From Pseudonocardia sp. DSM 110487 (GTDB lineage: Bacteria; Actinomycetota; Actinomycetes; Mycobacteriales; Pseudonocardiaceae): 64,000 nucleotides of DNA. A program made the translations under genes and the position numbers. The stretch is from NCBI RefSeq assembly GCF_019468565.1, contig NZ_CP080521.1:7254001-7318000 (forward strand), written 5' to 3'. Below the pieces are notes generated by a model. That model saw only the letters and a program-made list of their open reading frames with translations, had not been told where the DNA came from and searched no databases. Each line of letters starts with the position of its first letter. The first letter of the stretch is position 1. Positions 29,369 through 38,085 of the stretch are shown here, piece by piece.

Positions 29369-30799
29369 TCATCCGGTTGCGAACTCCCAGGCCGTCCCAT
29401 CATGGACGATCACCATGGCCGCAGCCTTGAGCCAGGCGACGATCGCAGCGACCCGGCTCCGAACGTCACCATCGTCAACGTCGTGTCCGCCCAGCTCCGA
29501 CTCGAACTCGACGAGCTGGCTCAACAGGACGTCGTCACGCACGTAGACACTCTTCGGCCGCGCTGACGACCGCGGGCGGGCACTGCTGTACCCGTGACGG
29601 CAGCGATATCCGGCGCGGCCGTGCACCCAGTGAGAGTCCATGCGCCGCCCACACAGCCAACACTCCAGCAACCCGGCCAACAGGTAGCGGCGGACGCCGC
29701 CGTCCTTGGTCGGACGGGCCGCTCGCACTTGCTGCGCGGCCACGAACTCCGCCTCGCTCACCAGCGCCGGGTGCGCAAGCGCCCTCGAGATCACCCACTC
29801 CCCCGCCGGATTCAACCGACGAGTCACCGCCCGATCGGAATGCTCGGTGCGCTGACGATTCCACACCTGCCTGCCCGTATACCGCGGATTCGCCAGGATC
29901 ACCGCGACCGTCCGCAACGTCCACACCCCACCGCTACGGTGCCGATTCCGGTCCGGATCGACATCTGACGGGCACAGCACGCCGCGTTCGTTCAGCTCCC
30001 GGGCAATGCCCGCCACACTCCGCCCGGCGACGCGCTGCTCGAACATCCACCGCACGTGCGGCGCGGTCACCGGATCGGGATCCAGCCGCTGACACCGACG
30101 CCCCCAACCAGCATGTGCTCGATTCGGATGCGGACCGGCATCCACCAGCCGATACCCGTACGGCGGCCGACCACCCAAGTAGCGGCCCTGCTCCCGCGCC
30201 TGCGCTTCCATCGCAGCCAGCACCCGATGGCGCGACCGCAACACCTCCCGCTGCGACTGTGCCCCGAGAACCGACACCAACGCCCTGTGCTCCGGGCTCC
30301 CGATGTCCACGGGCCCACCCGCCTCCGGCAGCCAAATCTGGACACCATGTCGGCGGAACATCAACGCCAGGCGCGTGAGCTGCTCGCCGTAGAACGCCCG
30401 CTCATACTCGCCCACCACGACGGCGTCGAATCCGCGATCCGTCGCCGACAGCGCCGCCAGCAACGCCCCAGCCTGAGGTCGGCGCACCCACGGCACCCTC
30501 CTCGAACACCCCACATCGAAGTACTCCGCAACAATCACGCCCAGGCCGGCGATGACGCTCTCCGCGACCTCACGCTGCCACGCCCTCGAGGTAGACCGGT
30601 CCTGATACTCCACAGTCGACGTACGGCCATAGAACGCAAACCTCAACCCGTCTCGGCCCGGGCCGCCCCACCCGTTCCCCTCCCGACCAACAGACTTGCT
30701 GTTCGGGCGCCGCGCCCACCTGTCCAAGAGATCGTGCTGATCCAGCTCACTCGTCGTGTCCATGCGTTCGATCAGAGCGTCCACAGCGGGACCGATCAT
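29369..30799 (-). CDS. Large serine recombinase/site-specific integrase
   Basis: About 476 residues. The resolvase catalytic domain shows YGRTST with the nucleophilic Ser, then FDAVVVGEYERAF and LGAQSQREVLRSRHR. The recombinase domain follows (GRPPYGYRL, RYTGRQVWNRQR) and a zinc-ribbon region with CWLCGRRMDSHWVHGRAGYRC. Starts at ATG 30799 or ATG 30763 are both plausible; the frame upstream is a shadow of the toxin gene. It ends 66 bases from tRNA-Leu, as expected for an integrase beside its attachment site. Confidence 0.88.
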   Translation of the reverse strand: MIGPAVDALIERMDTTSELDQHDLLDRWARRPNSKSVGREGNGWGGPGRDGLRFAFYGRTSTVEYQDRSTSRAWQREVAESVIAGLGVIVAEYFDVGCSRRVPWVRRPQAGALLAALSATDRGFDAVVVGEYERAFYGEQLTRLALMFRRHGVQIWLPEAGGPVDIGSPEHRALVSVLGAQSQREVLRSRHRVLAAMEAQAREQGRYLGGRPPYGYRLVDAGPHPNRAHAGWGRRCQRLDPDPVTAPHVRWMFEQRVAGRSVAGIARELNERGVLCPSDVDPDRNRHRSGGVWTLRTVAVILANPRYTGRQVWNRQRTEHSDRAVTRRLNPAGEWVISRALAHPALVSEAEFVAAQQVRAARPTKDGGVRRYLLAGLLECWLCGRRMDSHWVHGRAGYRCRHGYSSARPRSSARPKSVYVRDDVLLSQLVEFESELGGHDVDDGDVRSRVAAIVAWLKAAAMVIVHDGTAWEFATG

Positions 30800-30854
30800 G
30801 AAGCCGGGGACCGCAACAGGACATCCGGGCGATGGCCCGCCTCGCACGGACGCT

Positions 30855-30889
30855 TCCCACCCAGGTTTAGCGATCGGTATACTACGGTC
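30855..30889 (+). promoter_or_regulatory. Promoter of the toxin-antitoxin operon, apparently leaderless
   Basis: TATACT at 30878-30883 is a strong -10 element. The toxin GTG begins at 30890, six bases after it, which is about where transcription should start, so the mRNA would have no leader. A convincing -35 hexamer is not visible. The embedded GTATAC palindrome may be part of an operator. Confidence 0.6.
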
Positions 30890-31252
30890 GTGGCGCCCGG
30901 GCAGTGGCAGGTCTACGTCGTCAACGAGGTACGCGACTGGATCGACTCGCTCGACGCCACCACACACACCAGGGTCGTGCAGGCCATCGACACCCTGGCC
31001 GACGTCGGTCCCGGCCTCGGTCGGCCGCTGGTCGACACGATCCACGGATCGTCGATCGCCAACCTCAAGGAACTGCGGCCAGGAACGGTGCGGATCCTGT
31101 TCGCCTTCGACCCGTGGCGCGACAGCATCCTGCTGGTCGCCGGCGACAAGGCCGGCCGCTGGACGCAGTGGTACCGCGAAGCGATCCCGCTGGCCGAACA
31201 ACGCTATGAGCGCTACCTCAAGGAGCGGACACAGGAGGAGGAACAGCGATGA
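30890..31252 (+). CDS. HigB/RelE-like toxin (Gp49 type)
   Basis: 120 residues from the GTG at 30890: VAPGQWQVYVVNEVRDWIDSL, then GRPLVDTIHGSSIANLKELR, VRILFAFDPWRDSILL and a Lys/Arg-rich AGDKAGRWTQWYREAI end. This is the phage-derived Gp49/HigB fold of mRNA interferases. The gene overlaps the antitoxin by ATGA, with the toxin first, as in higBA systems. Confidence 0.88.
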   Translation: MAPGQWQVYVVNEVRDWIDSLDATTHTRVVQAIDTLADVGPGLGRPLVDTIHGSSIANLKELRPGTVRILFAFDPWRDSILLVAGDKAGRWTQWYREAIPLAEQRYERYLKERTQEEEQR

Positions 31253-31566
31253 CCAGCCACGTCGCCTGGAACGACATCCGCGCCGAGCACATCGCCCGCG
31301 CGGGCGGGGAAGCCGCGGTCGAGGCCGGCAAGCGCGAACTGCTCGCCGAGGTCGTCGGGCACCGCCTCGCCGAGATCCGCCGCGCCCGGGGCCTCACTCA
31401 GCAGCAGGTCGCCGACCGCATGGGCGTCAGCAAGGGCCGCGTGTCACAGATCGAACGCGGCAAGATCTCCGGACAAGACGTCCTCGCCCGCTACGCCACC
31501 GCCCTGGGCGGCCGACTCCACCAAGCCATCTACTTCGACGACGGAGACATCACCGCAATCGCCTGA
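31249..31566 (+). CDS. XRE family antitoxin (HigA-like)
   Basis: 105 residues with a helix-turn-helix at about 44-75 (RGLTQQQVADRMGVSKGRVSQIERG). The N-terminal half (AWNDIRAEHIARAGGEAAVEAG) is typical of antitoxins paired with Gp49-type toxins. It is translationally coupled to the toxin and probably represses their shared promoter. Confidence 0.88.
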   Translation: MTSHVAWNDIRAEHIARAGGEAAVEAGKRELLAEVVGHRLAEIRRARGLTQQQVADRMGVSKGRVSQIERGKISGQDVLARYATALGGRLHQAIYFDDGDITAIA

Positions 31567-31734
31567 CCATCGCGAGCCGCCGAACGGGTTGATCTTTCAA
31601 CCTTGTTACCAGCAACGATCGACAGGCCCTCCAGGACAGTATTCGGGCGTTCTTCCGCCTCGTCAGGTCACCCCGGCGGGTTCAGCAAGTGCCTGCGACC
31701 GGACGGCGAGGGACGCGCGCGGGCGATCCGGCCC

Positions 31735-32520
31735 TCACACGCCCCGGCGTCGTCGGTACTCGTCCGTGTCGCGGCCCAGCGCGACGGCGTGGGCGAGGCG
31801 CAGCGTGGTGGCCAGCCACAGCAGGATGTCATGCAGCCGGAGCCGCGTCGGCTCGGCGTCTCCGGTCAGGACCCTGAGCACCCGTTCGAGCTCGGCGAAC
31901 ACCTCGGCGTTCGCGCGCAACTCCCGCCGCACCACCGCTTCCACCCCGCTGTCGCCCTCCTCGAGGTGCGGCATCAGCGCGCGGCGGGTGGTCCGTGTCA
32001 GGTGCGGCACGAGGTGGGGACGTTCGTGGTGCAGGATCGCGCTGAGGTACGCGGGGTGCCCCCCGCTCCCGAGCCCGATCTCGCGCAGCGCCGCACCCAC
32101 GGTGCCCGGCTCACCCAGCACCGACAGCTCGACGTCGGGCAGCTCCCACAGCGCCCGAGAAGCGGCTCGTTCGGCCGCTGCGTCCGCGAGCGGCCGGACC
32201 CGACCCAGTGCCTCGCGCACGTCGTGCCAGGCCTCGCGATCGAGCCGGCCGTGGAGCGCTTCACCGATGATCGTGTCGCAGTGGGAGGCTCTGGGCGGCC
32301 GCGTGTCGAACCGACTCCAACCGAAGGCCGGCAGCATCACCCAGCTGCCGCGCGATGCGCCCAGCGAGCGGAAGTACAACGGACGCATGCCGCGCATGTA
32401 CCCGAGCAGCGCGGCAACGACGGCGTCGAACGGCATCGGGTCAGGACCGGCGCTCAACAGCCGCAGCACTGACGTCTCGCTACTGGAAGCCACTCGATCA
32501 GTTTCCATCGGCGAGATCAT
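31735..32520 (-). CDS. Element cargo protein of unknown function (DUF6308-like)
   Basis: 261 residues (or 257 from ATG 32508), predicted mostly helical. Segments such as DTIIGEALHGRLDREAW and LSAILHHERPHLVPHLTRTTRRAL loosely recall the DUF6308 family of actinobacteria, but I cannot verify this. It has no signal peptide or membrane segment. It is the only cargo of the tRNA-Leu element apart from the toxin-antitoxin pair. Confidence 0.55.
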   Translation of the reverse strand: MISPMETDRVASSSETSVLRLLSAGPDPMPFDAVVAALLGYMRGMRPLYFRSLGASRGSWVMLPAFGWSRFDTRPPRASHCDTIIGEALHGRLDREAWHDVREALGRVRPLADAAAERAASRALWELPDVELSVLGEPGTVGAALREIGLGSGGHPAYLSAILHHERPHLVPHLTRTTRRALMPHLEEGDSGVEAVVRRELRANAEVFAELERVLRVLTGDAEPTRLRLHDILLWLATTLRLAHAVALGRDTDEYRRRRGV

Positions 32521-32982
32521 CCGCTGCCACCTGCCAGGCCGGTACCAATGTCCTGCTGCGCGCCCACGTCCGGGGCGTTCACTCGGTGATCCACCCCGAG
32601 GTAGCGGAACGGCGACGACAACTAAAGTTGCAGGTCAGCGGCGTGGCTTAGGGTGGGACTATGGTTCGAGTCCCTCGGACACAGTGTTACCCATGACGAC
32701 GACCGGCGAACGCCGCCCAGGTCGGGAGCGTTCACTCGGTCACTGCGATCATCCAGTCCGACCTTCCACAGATGACCACCTTCGACTCCTCCGTAGTCGA
32801 GCAACGACCTCCGCAACCACGCCCGGCTCCACGACGCCGTCGGATCGATCAGCTGGCTCCGGTAGTCGCTCCAGGCTCGAACTCGCCCGGGACCTCCTAC
32901 CCGGTAGACGTGGCCGGTCGGCCCCCGGTCGTGATCGTCGGGCCCGGGCACCCGTTTGCGAGAGCAGGGCTGTCAACTCCGG
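32521..32982. other. Right end of the element and non-coding flank
   Basis: Contains the decayed tRNA tail at about 32663-32684 and a 13-bp direct repeat GCGTTCACTCGGT (32575-32587 and 32728-32740). I find no convincing gene: the frames here lack conserved motifs. Confidence 0.5.
32663..32684 (+). repeat. Attachment site copy 2, decayed tRNA-Leu tail
   Basis: GGTTCGAGT at 32663-32671 followed by CCCTCGGACACAG (32672-32684) resembles the T arm and acceptor end of tRNA-Leu with three bases missing between them. The 13-bp core equals the copy at 29294-29306. The 3.4 kb between them is the element. Confidence 0.75.
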
Positions 32983-33789
32983 TCAGTCACGCAGGCCGCC
33001 GGCGAAGGCGGTGATGGCGTCGGCGAGGGCGTGGGGGCCGGTGAGGAAGGCGTCGTGGGCTTCGCCGGGGATCTCGACAAGGCGGGAGTCGGGCAGGGTC
33101 TGGTGCAGGCGGCGGGAGACGTCCGTCAGCCAGCGGGGGCTGAGTTCGCCGATCACGAGGAGGGTCGGGATGTCGAGGGCGGCGAAGCGGGTGAGATTAT
33201 CGCCGAAGCTGTCCATCGCGCGCATCTCGCGGGCCCACGTCGGGGTCATGGACGCGCGGATGGCCCAGAACGGGGTTTGGCGGAACTCCTCGATGGCCTC
33301 GTCGGGGAACTTCAGGAAATTCCGCAGCCCAAGGGTGAGGGCCTGGTCGAGGTCGCCTGCCTGGACGGCCTCCTCGAAGGGGGCGAGGGCGTCGCCGCCG
33401 ACGGGGCCGCCCAGCGGGATCGGGGGCTCGTAGAGGATGAACGCCGCCGGGGGCTGGTGCAGGGCGCGGGCGAGGGTGACCAGTCCGCCGTAGGAGTGGC
33501 CGAGCAGGATCGCGTCAGGGCCGGCGAGGTCGAGGACTGCGGCGATGTCGTCGGCCTCCCGCTGGATGGTGTGCTCGCTGTTGTCGCCGCTGGCTCCCCG
33601 GCCGCGGCGGTCGATCGCGTGGGTGGTGAAGTGTGGGGCCAGCAGGTCGGCGAGGATCTGCCAGTCCTGGGCGGCGTTGAGGGCGCCCGGGGAGACGACC
33701 AGAGGACGGCCCTGGCCTGTGACCGTGACGGCGATCTTCGTGCCGTCGCTGGAGGTCACGTAGGTCTGGCGGGGGGTAGCGGCAGTCAT
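32983..33789 (-). CDS. Alpha/beta hydrolase
   Basis: 268 residues. The nucleophile elbow is LLGHSYGGLV, the oxyanion region lies near RPLVVSPGALNAAQDW, and the catalytic His is in GEAHDAFLTGP. ATG at 33789 starts MTAATPRQTYVTSSDG; upstream codons cross the operator. Its C-terminal half has a short lid. It diverges from the PadR gene around a perfect palindrome and is likely its target. Confidence 0.9.
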   Translation of the reverse strand: MTAATPRQTYVTSSDGTKIAVTVTGQGRPLVVSPGALNAAQDWQILADLLAPHFTTHAIDRRGRGASGDNSEHTIQREADDIAAVLDLAGPDAILLGHSYGGLVTLARALHQPPAAFILYEPPIPLGGPVGGDALAPFEEAVQAGDLDQALTLGLRNFLKFPDEAIEEFRQTPFWAIRASMTPTWAREMRAMDSFGDNLTRFAALDIPTLLVIGELSPRWLTDVSRRLHQTLPDSRLVEIPGEAHDAFLTGPHALADAITAFAGGLRD

Positions 33790-33909
33790 GATCTTCTTCC
33801 TTATGTGGCGCTCCCCCGGGGGAGGCTGATCCAGGCAGGACGCAGCGCGAGCGGGCCCACCCGGGGTGGCCTTGCAGGCGGTACAGAGGGGGCCTCCGAA
33901 CTCACCATA

Positions 33910-33941
33910 ACATCGAAACGATGTGCACATCGTTTCGATGT
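33910..33941. promoter_or_regulatory. Perfect 32-bp palindromic operator, PadR
   Basis: The half site ACATCGAAACGATGTG (33910-33925) is followed directly by its exact reverse complement. Each half contains its own small dyad, ATCG-AAA-CGAT and ATCG-TTT-CGAT. The site begins 15 bases before the PadR start and lies 121 bases from the hydrolase start, so one regulator could repress both genes. Confidence 0.85.
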
Positions 33942-33955
33942 GAGATCCTGGGATC

Positions 33956-34531
33956 ATGCTTGACCTCGCGATACTCGGCTTCCTCGCCGAGGGCTCCCTG
34001 CCCGGTCACGAGCTGCGCCGCCGCATCACGCACCTGACCGGCTACAGCCGTCCGGTCAGCGACGGCACCCTCTACCCGGCGATCAACCGGCTGACGAAGG
34101 CCGGGCTCATCGAACGGCGCCCCGCACCCGAGGCGGGCGGCGGCCGGTACGTGCTGAACCTGACCGCAGCAGGACGCGAGGACATGCTGCGGCGGCTGAG
34201 GGAACCGGCCGAACACGAAATCACCGACTTCTCCCGCTGGTTCACGATCCTGACGTTCCTCTCGCTGCTGCCCGACAGCGCCGAGCAGCACGCCGTGCTG
34301 CGCCGCCGCCTGGACTTCCTGGAGGCTCCTGCGAGCTTCTTCTACGACGGCGACACACCGTTGCGCGCCGAGCAGGTCGCCGACCCTTACCGGCGCGGAA
34401 TGCTGCTCACCGCCCGCGCCACCAGCCGCGCAGAACGCGCCTGGCTCCGCGAGGTCCTGGACGGCGACGGCATCCGAGCGGCGGACGAACAGCCCCACCC
34501 CCAGACCCACACCCGTGATCGGAAGGACTGA
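33956..34531 (+). CDS. PadR family transcriptional regulator
   Basis: 191 residues. The winged helix covers residues ~1-80 (MLDLAILGFLAEGSLPGHELRR and SDGTLYPAINRLTKAGLIER) and the C-terminal helical dimerisation domain follows. The ATG at 33956 has little leader and no SD. It sits directly against the palindromic operator and precedes a truncated reductase gene by 2 bases, which it may once have controlled. Confidence 0.9.
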   Translation: MLDLAILGFLAEGSLPGHELRRRITHLTGYSRPVSDGTLYPAINRLTKAGLIERRPAPEAGGGRYVLNLTAAGREDMLRRLREPAEHEITDFSRWFTILTFLSLLPDSAEQHAVLRRRLDFLEAPASFFYDGDTPLRAEQVADPYRRGMLLTARATSRAERAWLREVLDGDGIRAADEQPHPQTHTRDRKD

Positions 34532-34533
34532 AC

Positions 34534-34944
34534 ATGCTTGCGTCCTGGTACGAGCAGCAGGGCCCGGCCGCCGAAGTGCTCCAGCTTGGTGAGCTGCCCG
34601 ACCCCACCCCTGGTCCCGGTGAGGTCCGTGTCCGCGTCACCGTCTCCGGCGCCAACCCCGGCGACACCAAGAAGCGGCGCGGCTGGACCGGCTCGGCCAT
34701 GCCCTATCCGCGGGTGGTCCCGCACAGCGACGCCGCCGGCATCATCGACGCCGTCGGCGACGATGTCGACGCGCGCCGCGTCGGGCAGCGCGTGTGGGTG
34801 TACGGCGCGCAGTCCTACCGCCCCTTCGGTACCGCCGCTCAGTACACCGCCGTCCCCGGCGACCTCGCCGTCCCACTGCCCGACCACCTGTCCGACGACC
34901 TCGGCGCGAGCCTGGGCATCCCCGGCATCGACATCCCCCGGTAG
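34534..34944 (+). pseudogene. Truncated MDR (quinone reductase) gene
   Basis: 136 residues that match only the GroES-like half of a zinc-free quinone reductase (GEVRVRVTVSGANPGDTKKRRG, VVPHSDAAGIIDAVG). The frame ends just after LSDDLGASLGIPGID, where the Rossmann domain should begin, and the following bases do not restore it in any frame. A typical member has about 320 residues, so more than half is lost. Confidence 0.8.
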
Positions 34945-35291
34945 AGAAACTCCGGCGGGACTCCTCATCCCATCCATCGCCCGTAATGCCGCCAAGGGCC
35001 TGCTCGCGCTGCCGCCCGCGGCATCGATCGACACCCTCCTCGGCTAAGCGCACGCCTGTCCAGCCGTGCTGAGCCGGGACCGGCTGGAGGAGATCGTTAA
35101 GCAGGTCGGAGAACTCTCCGGGTCCTGACCAGCTCGGAAGCCGCGCGACCCCGCCCCAGCACCACGCACAGTGATCGAAGTGGCGGGGAGCGGGCCAGAC
35201 CACCGCATCGCCGACAGGCCGCGGCGCCTCCCGCGGTCGTTGTCGTGGACTGCCTATCTTCGGCCGCTGTCTACGACGGGCGGAGGCCCAG

Positions 35292-35963
35292 GTGCGGGTG
35301 CAGCGGGTGGTCTCGCCGGACGAAGAGGCGGAGTCCTGGACGGTGCTCGGCGAGGATTTGGCACCGGTGGAGCCGGTGGAGCTGTTCCTGGCGCACCTGA
35401 GTGATCAGGGGCGGTCGCCGAACACGGTGAAGGCCTACGCGCATGACCTGAAGGACTACTTCGCTTACCTGAACGGCCGGGGCGCGCACTGGCGGCGGCT
35501 GCGTTTCGATGAGCTGGCCGGGTTCAAGCCGCGGCTGCGGTTGTCGCCGGGGCAGCGCCGCGGCGGGGTGGCAGCGCTGCCGTCGGCGACGCCGTTCTGC
35601 ACGGCGAGCACGGTCAACCGCAAGATCGCGGCGATCACGAGCTTCTACGAGTTCCACGCCCGGCACGGGGTGCAGGTCGCCGCCCTGATCCGGGAGGCGT
35701 CGCGGCCGTTGACGATGAGCCGGTCGTCGTTCCGGCCGTTCCTGGTGCACACCCGCCGGGACCCGCCGCGGCGCAGCGGGTTGACCGTGCGGCGTCCGCA
35801 GCGCCGGCCGCAGGTGCTGTCGGACGACGAGGTGGAGGCGTTGTTCGCCGGGTGCACCCGGCTGCGGGAACGACAGCCGGGGTCGCCGAGCACCGACAGA
35901 CGGGCTCCGCGCGGAACAAACGTCCCAGCCGGCCCTCCCTGCTGGAGCGCCTCACCCCGGTGA
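35292..35963 (+). pseudogene. Truncated tyrosine recombinase/integrase
   Basis: The N-terminal SAM-like domain is clear (FLAHLSDQGRSPNTVKAYAH, STVNRKIAAITSFYEFHA), and VLSDDEVEALFAGCTRLRER starts the catalytic domain. After about residue 195 the sequence turns into unrelated Pro/Arg-rich residues, so the Arg-His-x2-Arg and Tyr active site is missing. It cannot recombine. Confidence 0.8.
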
Positions 35964-36263
35964 CTACCCGACGGCGCCCTTGACCAACGCGACAACCTTC
36001 TCGAGTGGAGCGTCCGCCTCGATCACCGTGCCATCAGGCTTGATCAGATCGAAGCGAGTGCGGGTGAGCTTGGAGTACTCGACTACCCAACTCCCGTCGA
36101 TCTTCACATAGCGATCACTGTAGTGCCCGTAACCGTGCACCCCGAGAGTCCCACCGAAGATCAGCACGTCGTCCATCGTCCACAGGGCTTCAGCGCTCGT
36201 CGCAGACGTGAGATGGACACGCCCGTCGTATCCCTTGTGATGCGTTTGGGCTGCACGGACGGG
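35964..36263 (-). pseudogene. SnoaL/NTF2-like fragment, N-terminus lost
   Basis: About 99 codons, of which HGYGHYSDRYVKIDGSW and KLTRTRFD are recognisable as the C-terminal half of a SnoaL-like (nuclear transport factor 2 fold) protein. The frame meets a stop upstream at 36264-36266 without a start of the expected length. It overlaps the end of the integrase fragment, tail to tail, at 35961-35966. Confidence 0.65.
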
Positions 36264-36347
36264 TCACAGCGGCACCGAGCCGCAGCCCCGCGAACTCGTT
36301 GGTGATGGATGTCGGACAGCAGGATGGTCGCGCGGTGTCGTCGTCCA

Positions 36348-36587
36348 TCAGCTCCTCCGCCTCGGCCGGCGCGCCCGGCGCCCGCAGCCGAACCGGTGTG
36401 CGAGCTCGTCCATCGTCACCGAGGTGAACCCCTCCGCCAGGACGATGGCGCCCGCATGGCCGAGCAGCTCCTCGAGGCGGCCGCTGTCGACGACGCGCCT
36501 GCGGGTGACGATTGGAGGCGGAGACGTGCCGCGAGTCCTCCCCACCGCCCCGGCAGGAGTCGTCACCGTGAACCATGGCGCGAGCAC
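36348..36587 (-). pseudogene. TetR regulator fragment (N-terminal HTH only)
   Basis: Contains RLEELLGHAGAIVLAEGF and TSVTMDELAHRFGCG, the first three helices of a TetR DNA-binding domain, but the frame then becomes RRARRPRRRS and stops. The ligand-binding domain is absent. Confidence 0.65.
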
Positions 36588-36755
36588 CTACCTCGAGCTC
36601 CCGGTGCTCGACTCCTAACGGCGCGGCCGCCGCGCCGCGTTCTTCACTCGGCCAGCAGATCGGGCTGGTGGGGTCGGGATCTCGGCATCTGCCAGATCTT
36701 GGTGCGGGTGGAAGCATTCGAGTTCCTCGACCGGCTCGGGCCAGAGGCGCCCCAG

Positions 36756-37937
36756 TCATCGCGGCGGGCGACACCATGTGGGGATGTCGGCCAGATACGC
36801 GCCATCGGCGGCGATGGCATGACACAAACCACCGACAAGGCAGAGGTCGGGTCGATTGAGGCCCGCCCTGACCTCCAGCGACGACCCTGCGGGACGCAAT
36901 GTGTGGGCGTCGACGGACTGTTTGAGCGGTCGCATGAACAGGTCCCCGGCCTCCAGCAGCCGCCCCCCGACGACGAAGCAGGACATACCCATGAGAGCAA
37001 CCACGTTCGCAATGGCCAAGCCGATGTATTCGCCGGCTTCGGACAGCAGCCTGGCGCACAACCCGTCGCCTGCGCGGGCGCGCGCCAGGATGTCGCCGAT
37101 CGATCTGACCTCGTTGTCGAGCGAGCGGGCCTGAATGACGAGCATGCGTGCGGAGGCCAAGGCGTGCAGGCATCCGCGGTTCCCGCAGTCGCACAGTGGC
37201 CCGTTGCGATCGACGACCATGTGCCCGATCTCGCCGGCCATGCCGTTCCTACCCCGCTGGATCTTGCCCTGCATCGTGATACCCGCGCTGACACCGGGCG
37301 AAGTCTTGATGTAGAGGAAGTCCCGCACCCCACGGGCCACCCCCCATGTCCCTTCGGCGAGTGCTCTGAGGTTGGCGTCGTTGTCGATGGTCACCTGCCG
37401 CCCCAACGCCTCGGACAACGTCGCAGCCACGGGCACGTCGCGCCAACCGCGGAATGTCACGGACGGCGACATCTGCCCGGACTGGGCGTCGACGGCGCTA
37501 CGGACGCCGACCACCGCGTGCGCATTGCCGGCGAGGCCTGCTTGTTGCTGAATCCGATCGACCATGAGGCGAATGGCCTCGACGTCACCCTCGAATCCCT
37601 GATGCTCCAGGTCCAGAGCCGAGTCAAATCGCCTTCTCCGATCGAAGTCGAACAGCGCCACGTAGGCAGATTCGGGGCTGATCTCCAACGTCAGGTACTG
37701 GCCACTCGGCGGCGCGAGACGCAGGCGGGTCTCACGGTGGTCAGTCGACTCCGTCACCTGTACCTGTCCGCGGGTGAGCAGGCCTCGTGTGATGTTGTTG
37801 ATCGAGGCAGCGGACAGACCGGTCTGCCGCGCCAGGTCAGCCTGCGACGCATCACCGAGGGTTCGCAACGCCTCCAAGACGCGCTGCTCGTTCGCCCGGC
37901 GCAGGGCCGGCTGGCTCCCCGTCCCTTGTGCACACAT
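36756..37937 (-). CDS. ROK family transcriptional regulator
   Basis: 393 residues from ATG 37937. An N-terminal winged helix (ASQADLARQTGLSAASINNITRGLL) precedes a ROK domain with the phosphate region ITMQGKI, the conserved His in GEIGHMVVD and the zinc motif CDCGNRGCL. Such proteins repress sugar genes and respond to sugars or sugar phosphates. It diverges from a GH3 glycosidase around the CTTCA-N5-TGAAG site. Confidence 0.92.
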   Translation of the reverse strand: MCAQGTGSQPALRRANEQRVLEALRTLGDASQADLARQTGLSAASINNITRGLLTRGQVQVTESTDHRETRLRLAPPSGQYLTLEISPESAYVALFDFDRRRRFDSALDLEHQGFEGDVEAIRLMVDRIQQQAGLAGNAHAVVGVRSAVDAQSGQMSPSVTFRGWRDVPVAATLSEALGRQVTIDNDANLRALAEGTWGVARGVRDFLYIKTSPGVSAGITMQGKIQRGRNGMAGEIGHMVVDRNGPLCDCGNRGCLHALASARMLVIQARSLDNEVRSIGDILARARAGDGLCARLLSEAGEYIGLAIANVVALMGMSCFVVGGRLLEAGDLFMRPLKQSVDAHTLRPAGSSLEVRAGLNRPDLCLVGGLCHAIAADGAYLADIPTWCRPPR

Positions 37938-37986
37938 CACGATCCCTTCATCGCCACGCAACCGCCACCACACGACCGCCACGTTT

Positions 37987-38001
37987 CTTCATTTATTGAA
38001 G
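37987..38001. promoter_or_regulatory. Candidate ROK operator, CTTCA-N5-TGAAG (copy 1)
   Basis: CTTCATTTATTGAAG, a 5-5-5 dyad in an AT-rich patch 50 bases upstream of the ROK ATG and 85 bases upstream of the GH3 start. The same dyad with a different spacer occurs at 43990-44004 upstream of the ABC operon. Confidence 0.65.
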
Positions 38002-38085
38002 TTTCACTTGCCCGGACGAGCCCCTGATCTTAGCGTGCCAACCATCACTTGAACCAGTTGCTAATCCGCACATCGGGGACGGATC

